Notes under the pieces: model-generated
Seen by the model: the letters and a program-made list of their open reading frames with translations, nothing else
Told to the model about the DNA's origin: nothing
Database searches by the model: none
Program-made: the position numbers and the translations under genes
Shown here: positions 1-9,329 of the stretch, piece by piece
Numbering within the stretch: position 1 is the stretch's first letter
Layout: each line of letters starts with the position of its first letter
Assembly: GCF_002220365.1 (NCBI RefSeq)
Contig: NZ_MTHB01000032.1
Coordinates: 62,001-126,000, forward strand
DNA length: 64,000 bases
Reading direction: 5' to 3'
From: Caballeronia sordidicola
GTDB lineage: Bacteria; Pseudomonadota; Gammaproteobacteria; Burkholderiales; Burkholderiaceae

Positions 1-1125
1 GGATTCGTGGCACAAGCTATTGACCGTTACTTCCGGTCGACCGCGGTTCTCGACACTTCCGGCCAGCGTAACCATGGCCTGCTCAACGCGGACGATCTTG
101 CGCGCTGGGAGCCGTCCTACGAAGATCCGGTCTCATACGACTATGAGGGCTTGCGCGTTCACAAGACCGGCCCATGGGGTCAAGGACCGATGTTTCTGCA
201 GCAACTCGCGCTCCTTAAGGGCTTCGATCTCACCGCGATGGATCCAATGGGCCCGGATTTCGTCCACACAATAATTGAATGCTCGAAGCTCGCGTTTGCC
301 GATCGCGAGGTGTTTTACGGCGATCCTCTATTCGCGCAAGTGCCCATGGGAATGCTGCTGAGTGACGCCTACAACGACGAACGGCGCCGGCTGATCGATC
401 CCGGCCGCGCGTCGTTTGAATTCCGTCCCGGCAGGCTGGCCGACAGCGAACTGCGTGCCGCACTGATCATGGCCAATGCGGGAAAACAGCAGTCTGGCGG
501 CTTTGGCCAGGGCGAACCGACGTTCGCTCCCTTGCCTGAACTGCGTGGCGATACGGTTCATCTCGACGTGGTCGACCGCTGGGGCAACATGGTCTCGGCA
601 ACACCATCGGGTGGATGGCTGCAGGCCTCGCCCGCCGTTCCCGGTCTCGGCTTCAATGTGACCACGCGCGCGCAGATGTTCTGGATGGAAGAAGGTCTGC
701 CATCGTCGCTCGGGCCCGGGCGTCGTCCCCGCACCACGCTTTCGCCCACGCTTGTCACGCGGGAAGACAAGCCTTATGCGGCGTTCGGCACGCCCGGCGG
801 CGACCAGCAGGATCAGTGGTCAATCCAGCTGTTTCTCAGGCATGTGCACGCCGGCATGAACTTCCAGGCCGCTGCGGAGGCACCCTCGTTCCAGACTGCT
901 CACTTTCCCGGCTCGTTCTATCCGCGCTCGATGCAACTGGGCAAGATGTCCGCGGAGTCGCGCTTTCCCGAGAGCACGCTTGCCGAGTTACGCGCGCGAG
1001 GGCATGACCTGACTGTCGCCGAGCCCTGGTCGTTAGGCCGGGTCTGCGCGGTTGGGATCCGGAGCGGGCTGATGCGCGGCGCGGCCACACCTCGCCAGAT
1101 GCAGGCATACGCTATCGGACGATAA
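1..1125 (+). CDS. gamma-glutamyltranspeptidase-family protein, 3' part
   Basis: The reading frame is open from the first base, so the gene starts upstream of the window and about 375 C-terminal residues are seen. Gamma-glutamyltranspeptidases are Ntn hydrolases that cleave themselves before a Thr; that Thr becomes the nucleophile for glutathione or other gamma-glutamyl substrates. The likely nucleophile is the Thr of GDTVHLDVVD (codon near base 553), followed by the usual 'D.WGNMVSATPS' stretch and the PRTTLSPTLV segment. The substrate is unknown; many Burkholderiales paralogues act on other amides or are uncharacterised. An MFS gene follows after 60 bp on the same strand, which suggests uptake linked to hydrolysis. 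Confident of the family, not of the substrate. Confidence 0.85.
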   Translation, partial: GFVAQAIDRYFRSTAVLDTSGQRNHGLLNADDLARWEPSYEDPVSYDYEGLRVHKTGPWGQGPMFLQQLALLKGFDLTAMDPMGPDFVHTIIECSKLAFADREVFYGDPLFAQVPMGMLLSDAYNDERRRLIDPGRASFEFRPGRLADSELRAALIMANAGKQQSGGFGQGEPTFAPLPELRGDTVHLDVVDRWGNMVSATPSGGWLQASPAVPGLGFNVTTRAQMFWMEEGLPSSLGPGRRPRTTLSPTLVTREDKPYAAFGTPGGDQQDQWSIQLFLRHVHAGMNFQAAAEAPSFQTAHFPGSFYPRSMQLGKMSAESRFPESTLAELRARGHDLTVAEPWSLGRVCAVGIRSGLMRGAATPRQMQAYAIGR

Positions 1126-1185
1126 CGTTCGCATCCCCGTTTCGCATCCTGAGACACTACCCAATTCCATCAGCGAGAACATGCC

Positions 1186-2595
1186 GTGTCCGCTATCGCC
1201 GACCGTCTCGAAAGACTGCCTCTGTCGGGTTTTCATCGGAAACTCCTGCTCATTGGCGGGCTGGGCTACCTGTTCGATGGACTCGATTCATCGTCACTTG
1301 CCTTTCTGCTGCCGGTCGTGAGCAAGCTTTGGCACCTGACAAGTGCCGAAACGGGCCTGGTCGCAAGCAGCACCTATATTGGATACTTCTTCGGGGCATT
1401 CCTTTCAGGAGTACTGGCTGATTTGATCGGTCGTCGTCGCATCATGATGACCGCACTCGCGATCTACTGCGTTGCATCGCTCGCGAGCGCCTGTGCCAAC
1501 GACTGGCACACGTTCTTTGCGTTACGAATCGTGGCAGGCTTTGGCTCTGGCGCGGAGACCGTGGTGATCGCGCCATTTCTCGCCGAATTCGTGCCTCGTC
1601 GTTACCGGGGTATCTTTTGCGGGGCGCTGGTCGGGTTCATGTCGTTTGGTTATCTGGGTTCGTCCATAGTTGGCTTCACCGTGGTGAGAAACTTTGCCGA
1701 TGGCTGGAGATACATGGCAGTGGTGACTTCATTGCCCGTTGTCATGCTCCTGTGGTGGCGAAGGACGCTGCCCGAGTCACCGCGCTGGCTGGAGAGCCAG
1801 GGCCGAACCGCCGAGGCGAATCGTATAGTGAGTGCAATTGAGTCATGGTTCAGCGACAGGGGTATTCATCTGGCGCCCGTCGCGTCTGTCGGCCAGATAA
1901 CCGCATCGGCACCCATAAGAAGCAGCGCGTTGCACAACGTCCTGACGCTGTGGTCGCCGCGCCTCGCGCGCACAACCGCAGTGAGCTGGTTGATGTGGTT
2001 CTCGGTCGCGTTTGCGTACTACTCGTTCTTCTCCTGGATTCCGAGTCTGCTCCTCAAGGAGGGGCTCACCATGACGAAAAGCTTCGGCTATTCGATCGCC
2101 ATTTATGGAGCGCAGATTCCGGGTTATTTTTCCGCGGCATGGCTCAATGAACGGATTGGCCGGAAGGCTGTGGTGGCGTCCTACATGCTGCTGGGTGGGG
2201 TTGCGGCCATCACCCTTGCGTTCTCTCACAGCGGCTTGCAAATCATGGGCGCGGGCATCTTCCTGTCGTTCTTCATGAACGGTGCGTTTGCCGGGGTGTA
2301 TGCGTACACCCCGGAAGTCTTTCCGACAGCCGTTCGCGCAACCGGTACCGGATCGTCTTCATCGTTTGGTCGCATTGGTTCGGTGAGCGCGCCGATTCTG
2401 GTCGGACTTGTCTATCCCACGCTCGGTTTTCTGGGCGTGTTCGCGATGACCACGACCGTTTTGTTGATTGGAGCCTGCGTAGTAGGTTTTCTCGGCATCG
2501 AGACCCGCAACCGGTCACTGGAAGACATCGGGGAGGGTGGTCCGGCGCAGCAGGATGTGCGCGGCCCGCTCAGTTCCACCGAGATGAACGGCTGA
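1186..2595 (+). CDS. MFS transporter (sugar/acid-porter type)
   Basis: A 469-residue inner-membrane protein with about 12 hydrophobic segments. The cytoplasmic loop between TM2 and TM3 has the MFS signature (GVLADLIGRRR), and the PESPRWL motif after TM6 is typical of sugar-porter-like and metabolite:H+ symporters. The GTG start at 1186 is the first in-frame start after the upstream stop; an ATG at 1181 is in another frame. It lies 60 bp after the gamma-glutamyltranspeptidase-like gene and 39 bp before the GAF gene, so the genes probably form an operon. The substrate cannot be read from sequence; context suggests a gamma-glutamyl compound or its product. Confidence 0.85.
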   Translation: MSAIADRLERLPLSGFHRKLLLIGGLGYLFDGLDSSSLAFLLPVVSKLWHLTSAETGLVASSTYIGYFFGAFLSGVLADLIGRRRIMMTALAIYCVASLASACANDWHTFFALRIVAGFGSGAETVVIAPFLAEFVPRRYRGIFCGALVGFMSFGYLGSSIVGFTVVRNFADGWRYMAVVTSLPVVMLLWWRRTLPESPRWLESQGRTAEANRIVSAIESWFSDRGIHLAPVASVGQITASAPIRSSALHNVLTLWSPRLARTTAVSWLMWFSVAFAYYSFFSWIPSLLLKEGLTMTKSFGYSIAIYGAQIPGYFSAAWLNERIGRKAVVASYMLLGGVAAITLAFSHSGLQIMGAGIFLSFFMNGAFAGVYAYTPEVFPTAVRATGTGSSSSFGRIGSVSAPILVGLVYPTLGFLGVFAMTTTVLLIGACVVGFLGIETRNRSLEDIGEGGPAQQDVRGPLSSTEMNG

Positions 2596-2634
2596 ACGTC
2601 CTGCTCATCCCCGCATCACTTTTACGTCAAGGCC

Positions 2635-3189
2635 ATGCAAAACAATGAGATCGCGCCTGAGGCGCTAGCCACGCGAGCGCTGGATATTCGGGACCTTGAG
2701 CATCTGGCAATTGCCCTGCGGCTGAAAGATCAGCCCATGGAGATTTTTCGTGCAGTTCACGCAGTGGCGCAACGCACGATAGGCCTTAGCCTGTTCACGA
2801 TCATGTCCTACGACGCGCAGCGCCTTGAGGTCGAGCGCGTTTATACAAACATGCCGGACGTCTATCCAACGGGAGGGCGTAAGCGAAAGCAGGGTACCGC
2901 GTGGGCCAGCCAGGTCCTGCTAGATCTCAAGCCGTTTCGCGCAGAAACGCCGCAAGGCATTCAGGATGCATTCGACGATCACGCGGTGATGACCGGCATG
3001 GGCCTGGGGTCGATATTGAACATCCCGATCGCCTACGATGGAGTATGCGTGGGTACGATGAACATGACGCATAGGGAAGGGTGGTATACGGCCACGCATG
3101 AACGAATTGGCCTGCTGATCGGCTCCTTCCTTGCCGCTGCACTCCTTATGCGCAATACCATGCCGGCCGGCGACTTCACGGGTCGCTGA
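2635..3189 (+). CDS. GAF domain protein
   Basis: A 184-residue soluble protein that is nearly all one GAF domain (about residues 25-175), with no output domain. GAF domains bind small ligands or redox cofactors. The central stretch GSILNIPIAYDGVCVGTMNM is the typical GAF core that ends in the G.(L/M)N(L/M) strand. It sits between two MFS genes on the same strand: 39 bp after the first, with the second starting at 3191, one base after this gene's stop codon. Stand-alone GAF proteins of this size in catabolic operons are poorly characterised; a ligand-sensing or accessory role is inference. Confidence 0.75.
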   Translation: MQNNEIAPEALATRALDIRDLEHLAIALRLKDQPMEIFRAVHAVAQRTIGLSLFTIMSYDAQRLEVERVYTNMPDVYPTGGRKRKQGTAWASQVLLDLKPFRAETPQGIQDAFDDHAVMTGMGLGSILNIPIAYDGVCVGTMNMTHREGWYTATHERIGLLIGSFLAAALLMRNTMPAGDFTGR

Positions 3190-3190
3190 C

Positions 3191-4447
3191 ATGAACACGA
3201 CCAATCGGGTCACGACTGCTTCCACGCCGGCCAAAACCTTCGAGGCCCAGGGCGCCTGGCTACTTGTTTTTGCCCTCGGCTATCTTGCGCTGATAGCGGA
3301 TGGCGCAGACGTCATGATGTACGGCTTGACGCTCACGCGGATCAAGGATGAGTTCGCTCTGAGCAACGTCCAAGCAGGGGCGTTGGGGAGTTTGACGCTG
3401 GTTGGCATGGCTATCGGCGGAATTTTCGGCGGCTGGGCAAGCGATCGTCTGGGACGGGTACGCGTGGTCGCGTGGGCGCTGGCGCTTTTTTCGCTGGGTG
3501 CCGGGATGCTTGGATTTACCCATAACTTCCTGGAATTCGCGGTCGTGCGATTTATCAGTTCGTTGGGCATCGGCTCCATGGTGCTGGTCACTACACTTGT
3601 TGCCGAATATGTGCCCACGGAACGGCGCTCCCTGATTCTCGGTGCCCTGCAAACCGGCATTTCGGCTGGCTACATCGTCGTCATTGCGCTGAGTAACTGG
3701 ATTTTGCCGCACTATGGCTGGCGAACGTTGTATTACGTATCCGCACTGCCGGTGCTCTTGGCGCTGGCCATAAAATTCGCGGTGCGCGAACCGGCAAGCT
3801 GGCAAGCGAGCCGCGCTGCTGCGCGCGAGAACAAGCGCGGGCTGGTCGACAATCGCTATTACCTGATTTTCAGTCATCGACAATCACGCACCCTGTTCAT
3901 CCTGTGGACCTTGGCCTCGGTGTTTGCGCTTTCCGGGTTTTATGGCTTGAACAACTGGTTGCCGACTTACTTGGAAAAGGAACTGCACATCAAGTTCAGC
4001 GCGATGGCCGGGTACATGATTGGCACGTACGTGGTCGCGTTCGCCGGCAAGATCATCGCTGGGTGGCTGGGTGATCGCTGGAGCCGACGCGGTGTTTATG
4101 TCCTTGGCTGCATGGGCGCCGCGCTTTTCCTTCCCGTGATTATTTTTTGGCACACACGTGAGAACATTGTCTATCTGATGTTCTTCTTCGGCTTCATGTA
4201 CGGCGTGCCGTTGGGGACGATCGGAACCTTCATGTCGGAGAGTTTCGCCACCTCGATCCGCGGCACGGCTGTAGGCGGTTCCTATAATCTCGGTCGTTTC
4301 TGCTCGGGCGCGGCGCCCGTCGTTATCGGTTACCTGGCTACGCAGTTTTCGATCGGTATCGGCTTCCTGGTAGTCGGTGCGGTTTTCTTTCTAAGCGGTG
4401 TAACCGCGCTGTTCATTCCCGATCGATTGCACGATACGCAGCGTTAG
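3191..4447 (+). CDS. MFS transporter (aromatic acid:H+ symporter-like)
   Basis: A 418-residue, 12-TM transporter. The start is placed at ATG 3191, directly after the GAF stop, although the frame is open further upstream. 'DGADVMMYGLTLTRI' in TM1 and GGWASDRLGRVRV in the TM2-TM3 loop fit the AAHS group that takes up aromatic or other carboxylic acids. It is the last gene of the first + strand group. Two transporters in one small operon is unusual and may mean uptake of two related compounds, or uptake and export. Substrate unknown. Confidence 0.85.
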   Translation: MNTTNRVTTASTPAKTFEAQGAWLLVFALGYLALIADGADVMMYGLTLTRIKDEFALSNVQAGALGSLTLVGMAIGGIFGGWASDRLGRVRVVAWALALFSLGAGMLGFTHNFLEFAVVRFISSLGIGSMVLVTTLVAEYVPTERRSLILGALQTGISAGYIVVIALSNWILPHYGWRTLYYVSALPVLLALAIKFAVREPASWQASRAAARENKRGLVDNRYYLIFSHRQSRTLFILWTLASVFALSGFYGLNNWLPTYLEKELHIKFSAMAGYMIGTYVVAFAGKIIAGWLGDRWSRRGVYVLGCMGAALFLPVIIFWHTRENIVYLMFFFGFMYGVPLGTIGTFMSESFATSIRGTAVGGSYNLGRFCSGAAPVVIGYLATQFSIGIGFLVVGAVFFLSGVTALFIPDRLHDTQR

Positions 4448-4695
4448 TCTACGCAAGCGAGTGAGCTGCGCGTCGCCAAACCGGGCTCGTGCACGGTCGA
4501 GAGAAAGAAGCGAACCGCTTGCATTGCCTGGAAGGCTGAGTGACGCGCTTTACGCGCTGCGGCAGTGGGCTGGCCGAAGTCTCGGAGATACGATCGTGGA
4601 TATCAATCTGAACCTGAGGATACCTATGTTTCTTGTCGAACCTCACAAGCCATTTCGAACTGAGTGGCGCAGCGCGGCCGCACCACCAGCCTCGC
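4448..4695. other. intergenic region between convergent genes
   Basis: About 250 bases between the end of the MFS gene (+) and the end of the kinase/phosphatase gene (-). Open frames here are weak and have no recognisable protein features. I see no clear terminator hairpin. Confidence 0.4.
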
Positions 4696-6513
4696 TCAAT
4701 GCCGCATCAAGGACCAAAGCAGCAGCGCCAGCAACAGCACCGCGACCAACTGCCAGAACAGCACCGGATCGCTTTCGAGCAAGGGCTTGCGCCGAACCGG
4801 TGCCATCGCGTCTCGACCGTTCGAAAAGCGGTCGAGATCGGCGCAGACTTCGAGCACGTCCTGATACCTGCGCGCCGGATCGGGTTGCAGGGCTTTTTCC
4901 AATACCAGGTCGAGCCATTGCGGCGCGTCGAGCCGGTACTGATAGAGCGGCACGCGGCCATTGAAGCCATAGGGCAGCTTGCCGCCGCTGAACAGCCGGT
5001 ACAGGGTCACGCCAAACGCGAAGACCTCGGAGCGTGCATCGCCTTGCGAGTCTTTCATCAATTCAGGCGCCATATAGGCAGGCGAGCCCGGTGCGGCATC
5101 GGGGCCCGGCACCTGCATGCCCGGCATATAAGCGAAACCGAGATCGAGCAGGCGTGTGCCATTGCCCTGGATCACCAGCACGTTCTCCGGTTTGATATCG
5201 CGATGGAAGATATTGCGGCGATTCAGCGCGTCGATCGAACGGCCCAGATGCCGCGCGATCTCGAGCGCACGCGGCAACGCCATGGGCTGAGGCGCCGTCA
5301 GGAGTTTTTCGAGCGTGACGCCGGCGCCGAGCGGCATCACCACATAGAGGCGGGTTTGCCGGTTTGCATCGACCGGAATTGGCGCGAGCACGCCTTCGTC
5401 GCCGATCTTGCCGGCCAACCAGCGCTCGCGCACGATCGACTGGCGCACGTTTTCGTCCTGCTCGACGCGCGGTTTGGGAAACTTGAGCGCCAGCGGCGTG
5501 GTCGGATCGGTCAGATCGTAGCCCGAGAAAATCCGTGAATAGAAGCCATCGCTCAACACGCTCTTGAGCAGATATCCATCGACAACATTGCCCGCGTCGG
5601 GCACCGCCGGAATCGGCAAGGCGCCGACCACCCGCTCCAGGTAACCGACATCGAGCACAGGCAGGCCGCCCACATCGAGCACCGCGCTCGTCACGTCGTC
5701 CTGCGAGCCGCGCGTCAACGCTAGCGCGCCAAGCCGGCGGGCAGTGTCGAGCGCACTGCCACGCGCCGCGAGCACCGTCTGCAGCTCGCGCATCGGCACG
5801 CGGCGATAAAGCCCGTCGGAACACATCAGCAGGCGGTCGCCCTCACGCAGCTCAAGGGTTTCGATGCGAGTCACCAGCGTCGGATGCATGCCGACCGCAT
5901 GCGCTACATAAGAACCAAAGGCGACCGGCAGCACGTCGTCGTCACCGAGCTGGGTCAGTTGGCCATCGCGCAGCAGATAGAGCCGCACGTCGCCCGCCGC
6001 CACCAGATACCCCGTAGCGCGGCGCACGATCAGCGCTGCAAAGGACGCGGCCATCTGGTTCAGTGCGGGATCGACGCGGCCGATCTGGTGCAGCCAGCCG
6101 TGTATTGCCTCGAGCGCGCGCGCAGCGGCTACGCCGGGCTGCAAGGTGTCGGGGAGCCCGTAATAGGCATCGATAAACGTCCGCACCGAGAGTTCGGCCG
6201 CGACGCGCCCGCCCTTGCTGCCGCTCACGCCGTCGGCCAGGGCGATCACGCTGCCACGCGCGGCGCGTTCCGCCAGATCGCCGAGCATCACACCGACGTA
6301 GTCTTCATTGATGTGATCCTGCCCGCGGACGCGGGCAGGGCAAGAGACACAACCGATCTCGAGGGCGGCACACTCGCCGCGCTCCGGCCGCAACTGCAGG
6401 TCGATTTCCTGGCCGCCCATGCCGCGACGGCTAGCGAGCTTTCCCTCTGGATCACCTGGCATCCGGTCGGTGTCCGGTGCGGGCAAGCTATCCAGGGAGA
6501 AGGGTTCACTCAT
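4696..6513 (-). CDS. bifunctional PP2C phosphatase / Ser-Thr kinase with C-terminal TM
   Basis: A 605-residue fusion. Residues about 55-280 are a PP2C phosphatase: metal-binding Asp in ALADGVSG (D94), SDG at 232-234 and QDD at 271-273. Residues about 310-560 are a Hanks-type kinase: ATP-binding Lys in LALKFPKP (K344), catalytic loop HRDIKPEN (437-444), DLG in place of DFG (457-459) and APE (482-484). The glycine-rich loop is degenerate. The protein ends in a single hydrophobic helix (about 580-603), so the kinase should sit on the cytoplasmic membrane face. It starts directly after the stop of the APC permease gene (TAAATG), so the two are surely co-translated. In related loci such fusions accompany transporters; control of the permease by reversible phosphorylation is an inference. 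Confidence 0.88.
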   Translation of the reverse strand: MSEPFSLDSLPAPDTDRMPGDPEGKLASRRGMGGQEIDLQLRPERGECAALEIGCVSCPARVRGQDHINEDYVGVMLGDLAERAARGSVIALADGVSGSKGGRVAAELSVRTFIDAYYGLPDTLQPGVAAARALEAIHGWLHQIGRVDPALNQMAASFAALIVRRATGYLVAAGDVRLYLLRDGQLTQLGDDDVLPVAFGSYVAHAVGMHPTLVTRIETLELREGDRLLMCSDGLYRRVPMRELQTVLAARGSALDTARRLGALALTRGSQDDVTSAVLDVGGLPVLDVGYLERVVGALPIPAVPDAGNVVDGYLLKSVLSDGFYSRIFSGYDLTDPTTPLALKFPKPRVEQDENVRQSIVRERWLAGKIGDEGVLAPIPVDANRQTRLYVVMPLGAGVTLEKLLTAPQPMALPRALEIARHLGRSIDALNRRNIFHRDIKPENVLVIQGNGTRLLDLGFAYMPGMQVPGPDAAPGSPAYMAPELMKDSQGDARSEVFAFGVTLYRLFSGGKLPYGFNGRVPLYQYRLDAPQWLDLVLEKALQPDPARRYQDVLEVCADLDRFSNGRDAMAPVRRKPLLESDPVLFWQLVAVLLLALLLWSLMRH

Positions 6514-7962
6514 TTACTTTTTGCCGTGGGTCATCACGTCGCTTGTTTCCAGATCGTGCTCGATTTTTTCGAGCACCTGCGGTGAGCGCTTCTTGAGCAT
6601 CAACAGCCAGATTGCGCCAACCAGCATATACGCAACGAATAGATAAGGCAGGATGTTATACGGATAATCGGGCACTGGATACACGCTGCCGATCACCGCA
6701 CCGACCATCGCCAGTGCGCCAAGCACGCCCCACACGACGTTGATCGTCTTGAGTTCGCCCTGCTTCTTCAGGTAGATCGGCGCCGCGATCGCGACCAGGA
6801 AATACGTGACCAGGAAGCCGAAAGTCGCGAACGTGCTGGTGTAGCCGAACGTGTTGAGCGGACCCGTGCCGAGCATCGCAATGCACACAACGAAGGTCAC
6901 GATCGAGGAAAACGCAACAGCCAGGTAAGGCGTCTGGTGCGTGCGGTGCACCATGCCCATCGAGCGGTGCACGAACTGATAGCGGCCCATCGAATACAGC
7001 AGGCGGCTCGATGAGTTGATGCACGCAAGCACGCACGAGAACGCGCTGACCGAGGCGATAAGATAAAACACCGGGCCGAGCGGCGAGGCGCCGACGCTCG
7101 TGAGCAAGGTGCTGAGCACGGCCGAATCGGCGCCGAGCTTGGCAACGTCGCCGTGATAGGCGATCGTCATCGAATAGGCCACGAACATGAAGAACAGGCC
7201 TGACAGGATCACGCTCCAGACCACCGCACGCGGAATCACGCGCAGCGGGTTCTTGGTTTCCTGGCCGAGCGAGGCCGCGCTTTCGAAACCCACGTACGAG
7301 AAGATGCCGAGCACCATGCCCTGCGCCATGCCCTTGCCGCTTACGCCCTGCAACCCCAGCTGCGTATGGTCGATGATATGGTCCGGATGCAGCGCGAGCA
7401 CATAGATCAGCACACCGCCCACGATCACCACGGAAGCGGCTTCGATGCCCAAAGACAGGCGCGAGGAGAGTTTCACGTCGCGTGCCGAGAAGAACCAGGC
7501 CAAGCCCACAAAGATCGTGTAGACCGCCCACGACGGGATATTGACGCCCCAGGCCGAAAAGGCGTTCTGCACGAACACGACGCCTGCGGCGCCGACCCCC
7601 ATCGCCGTGCCCACGTAAGCCGCGATCAAGCCCCAGCCGGCAATGCCCCCCGCCATCGGGCCCAGCGCGCGCGAGATATAGATAAAGAACGAACCTGCCG
7701 ACGCGATACGGCTCGAGAGCGCGATGATGCTCATGCTTACCAGCAGCAGCCCGATCGTCGAAAGACCATAAATAAACCAGGTCCCCGCGCCGGCCAGCGC
7801 CGCGATCGCGGTCACGTTGATTGACGGCGTGAAAGTCGGAGACAGGTTTGCGATGGATTGGCCGATTACCTCAGGAAAACCTAACGTACCGGTACGCAAG
7901 CCGCCGGATGGTGCCGGCGGTGCTTGCGTGCTGTTTTGTGGAGTGCTTTGCGGAGTGCTCAT
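6514..7962 (-). CDS. APC superfamily amino acid/amine permease
   Basis: A 482-residue, about 12-TM permease. The N-terminal region has the APC signature around TM1 (GFPEVIGQSIANLSP) and the conserved 'GFESAASLGQETKNP' loop seen in amino acid and polyamine permeases. A hydrophilic Gln/Pro/Ser-rich tail of about 20 residues precedes TM1. AGGAA lies before the ATG. It is the promoter-proximal gene of a two-gene unit with the kinase/phosphatase fusion, which could regulate it. Substrate unknown. Confidence 0.88.
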   Translation of the reverse strand: MSTPQSTPQNSTQAPPAPSGGLRTGTLGFPEVIGQSIANLSPTFTPSINVTAIAALAGAGTWFIYGLSTIGLLLVSMSIIALSSRIASAGSFFIYISRALGPMAGGIAGWGLIAAYVGTAMGVGAAGVVFVQNAFSAWGVNIPSWAVYTIFVGLAWFFSARDVKLSSRLSLGIEAASVVIVGGVLIYVLALHPDHIIDHTQLGLQGVSGKGMAQGMVLGIFSYVGFESAASLGQETKNPLRVIPRAVVWSVILSGLFFMFVAYSMTIAYHGDVAKLGADSAVLSTLLTSVGASPLGPVFYLIASVSAFSCVLACINSSSRLLYSMGRYQFVHRSMGMVHRTHQTPYLAVAFSSIVTFVVCIAMLGTGPLNTFGYTSTFATFGFLVTYFLVAIAAPIYLKKQGELKTINVVWGVLGALAMVGAVIGSVYPVPDYPYNILPYLFVAYMLVGAIWLLMLKKRSPQVLEKIEHDLETSDVMTHGKK

Positions 7963-8736
7963 GTTGGGTTCCTGATAGATTGGTGAATCAAAGCTGAATG
8001 CGCTGCGCTCAACTTTTCCACAGTCAAAAATCTCGAAATAAACTGCGCCCCTCTGTTTTCGTCCACTCGGGCGCCAAGTTCATCCACATGTTCAAGAGCG
8101 TCATTGAATACCGCACCGGACAGCAAACCTGCATGCTTGATGTCACCAAACCCTGCCTTTCCAGGGCGACGTCCCAGACGGACCGGAAATGCAGATCAAG
8201 ACGTCGACTCCTTCACGCTGACAAATGCAATGACCGTGCCAAGTTTATTGAAATGAATCAAAACTTCCTGTCAATAAACTCTTATAGGTGTTGTCGTATC
8301 CGATGCCAGCCCGGCTCATCAGCTTCAAGCGCTAACGTCGGTGCATCGTTTACTGCATCTGGTGCGGCACTGCACCGAAAGGGCCGGCGTGCTTCTGCAA
8401 TCTATTAGCGCGCCTTATGCTGGGGAAAACCGGGCGCATGGAATCAAACGCGCCGCAAGTATCGCGGGCATGCGCATAGATCGAGGTGATGAGCCATGCA
8501 GAGATGACTGCGTTTGCTTAATTACTTCAGCGAACCGAGCCTGACTAAAAGGCGAAGACCTGCATTAAAAACCTCCTGCTGCAAGAGCTCAGGATGGAGT
8601 TCGATTATTATTCCAGTTAATCTGACAATGACGCAGCGCTGTTTGGCGTGATTCCGGCCGCTGCAAGATTTGGCATTTCCCGTGGAAAGGGTACCTGTGC
8701 CGCGCTTACGGCACGAACGAACAGATCGAAATCACC
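7963..8736. other. long intergenic region, no convincing gene
   Basis: About 770 bases upstream of the APC permease. It must hold the promoter of the permease/kinase unit. Several short frames exist (for example 7998-8408 on +), but their translations are rich in Arg, Ser and Cys with no domain pattern, so I do not call them. No repeat or RNA gene is evident. Confidence 0.4.
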
Positions 8737-9039
8737 ATGACCACTCGAGTTCCGCTCAACGGGCAATCATCAGCATCCGGGCGAGACGCAATCGCCCCCC
8801 GCGGTGCTGTCAGCGCAGTGCTTGCGGGGTTGCTTCTCCTGGCAACAGTCCTGTTTCTGCTCTCGTTGGGGGCCACGCTGGAAGCGTTGATCGAGAAATA
8901 CTGGGTAAGGACGGTCTCCAGCAAATTCGATCCCTTTTTGGCGACATTCATTCCGGTCACCAGCGGCGCCGGTATCGCAGTCTTGGTCTTGCTGTCGCTG
9001 CGCATGATCGCGGCTTGGCGCAGGCGTCACGCGCGATAA
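8737..9039 (+). CDS. small hypothetical protein with two TM helices
   Basis: A 100-residue frame with two clear hydrophobic stretches (about residues 24-47 and 70-92), the second followed by a positively charged RRRHAR tail. This fits a small inner-membrane protein with both ends in the cytoplasm. I recognise no family. No strong ribosome-binding site precedes the ATG. It stands alone, 775 bases from the permease and convergent with a porin. It may be a real orphan or the remnant of a larger membrane protein. Confidence 0.45.
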   Translation: MTTRVPLNGQSSASGRDAIAPRGAVSAVLAGLLLLATVLFLLSLGATLEALIEKYWVRTVSSKFDPFLATFIPVTSGAGIAVLVLLSLRMIAAWRRRHAR

Positions 9040-9329
9040 CTGACGGCCAGCTGTGCGCGTCAACGCTTAAGGCTCCCTTGCCGTTGACATGGTTCGGGCC
9101 ACGAACAGTCATTCGATAATCGCGGCGAGATTGTTGACCATCGCGCCCGTACGTCGCCGATTCAGGCCGCAACCGCGCACGACATGGACGCGATCGGGAT
9201 TAAGAAGAGGCGATATCCGCACCTGCAGCAACGCCAGGATAGGGGAGATTGAAACCTGCACAAGGCGCCGTGCATCGGGGTATTCGCACTTGCCCCCGAT
9301 GCGCGGCGCTCCTTCGGCACTACGCAGTC

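Noticed and set aside
7998..8408. 136-codon open frame on the + strand
   Set aside because: Translation rich in Arg, Ser and Cys, no ribosome-binding site, no family pattern; treated as non-coding.
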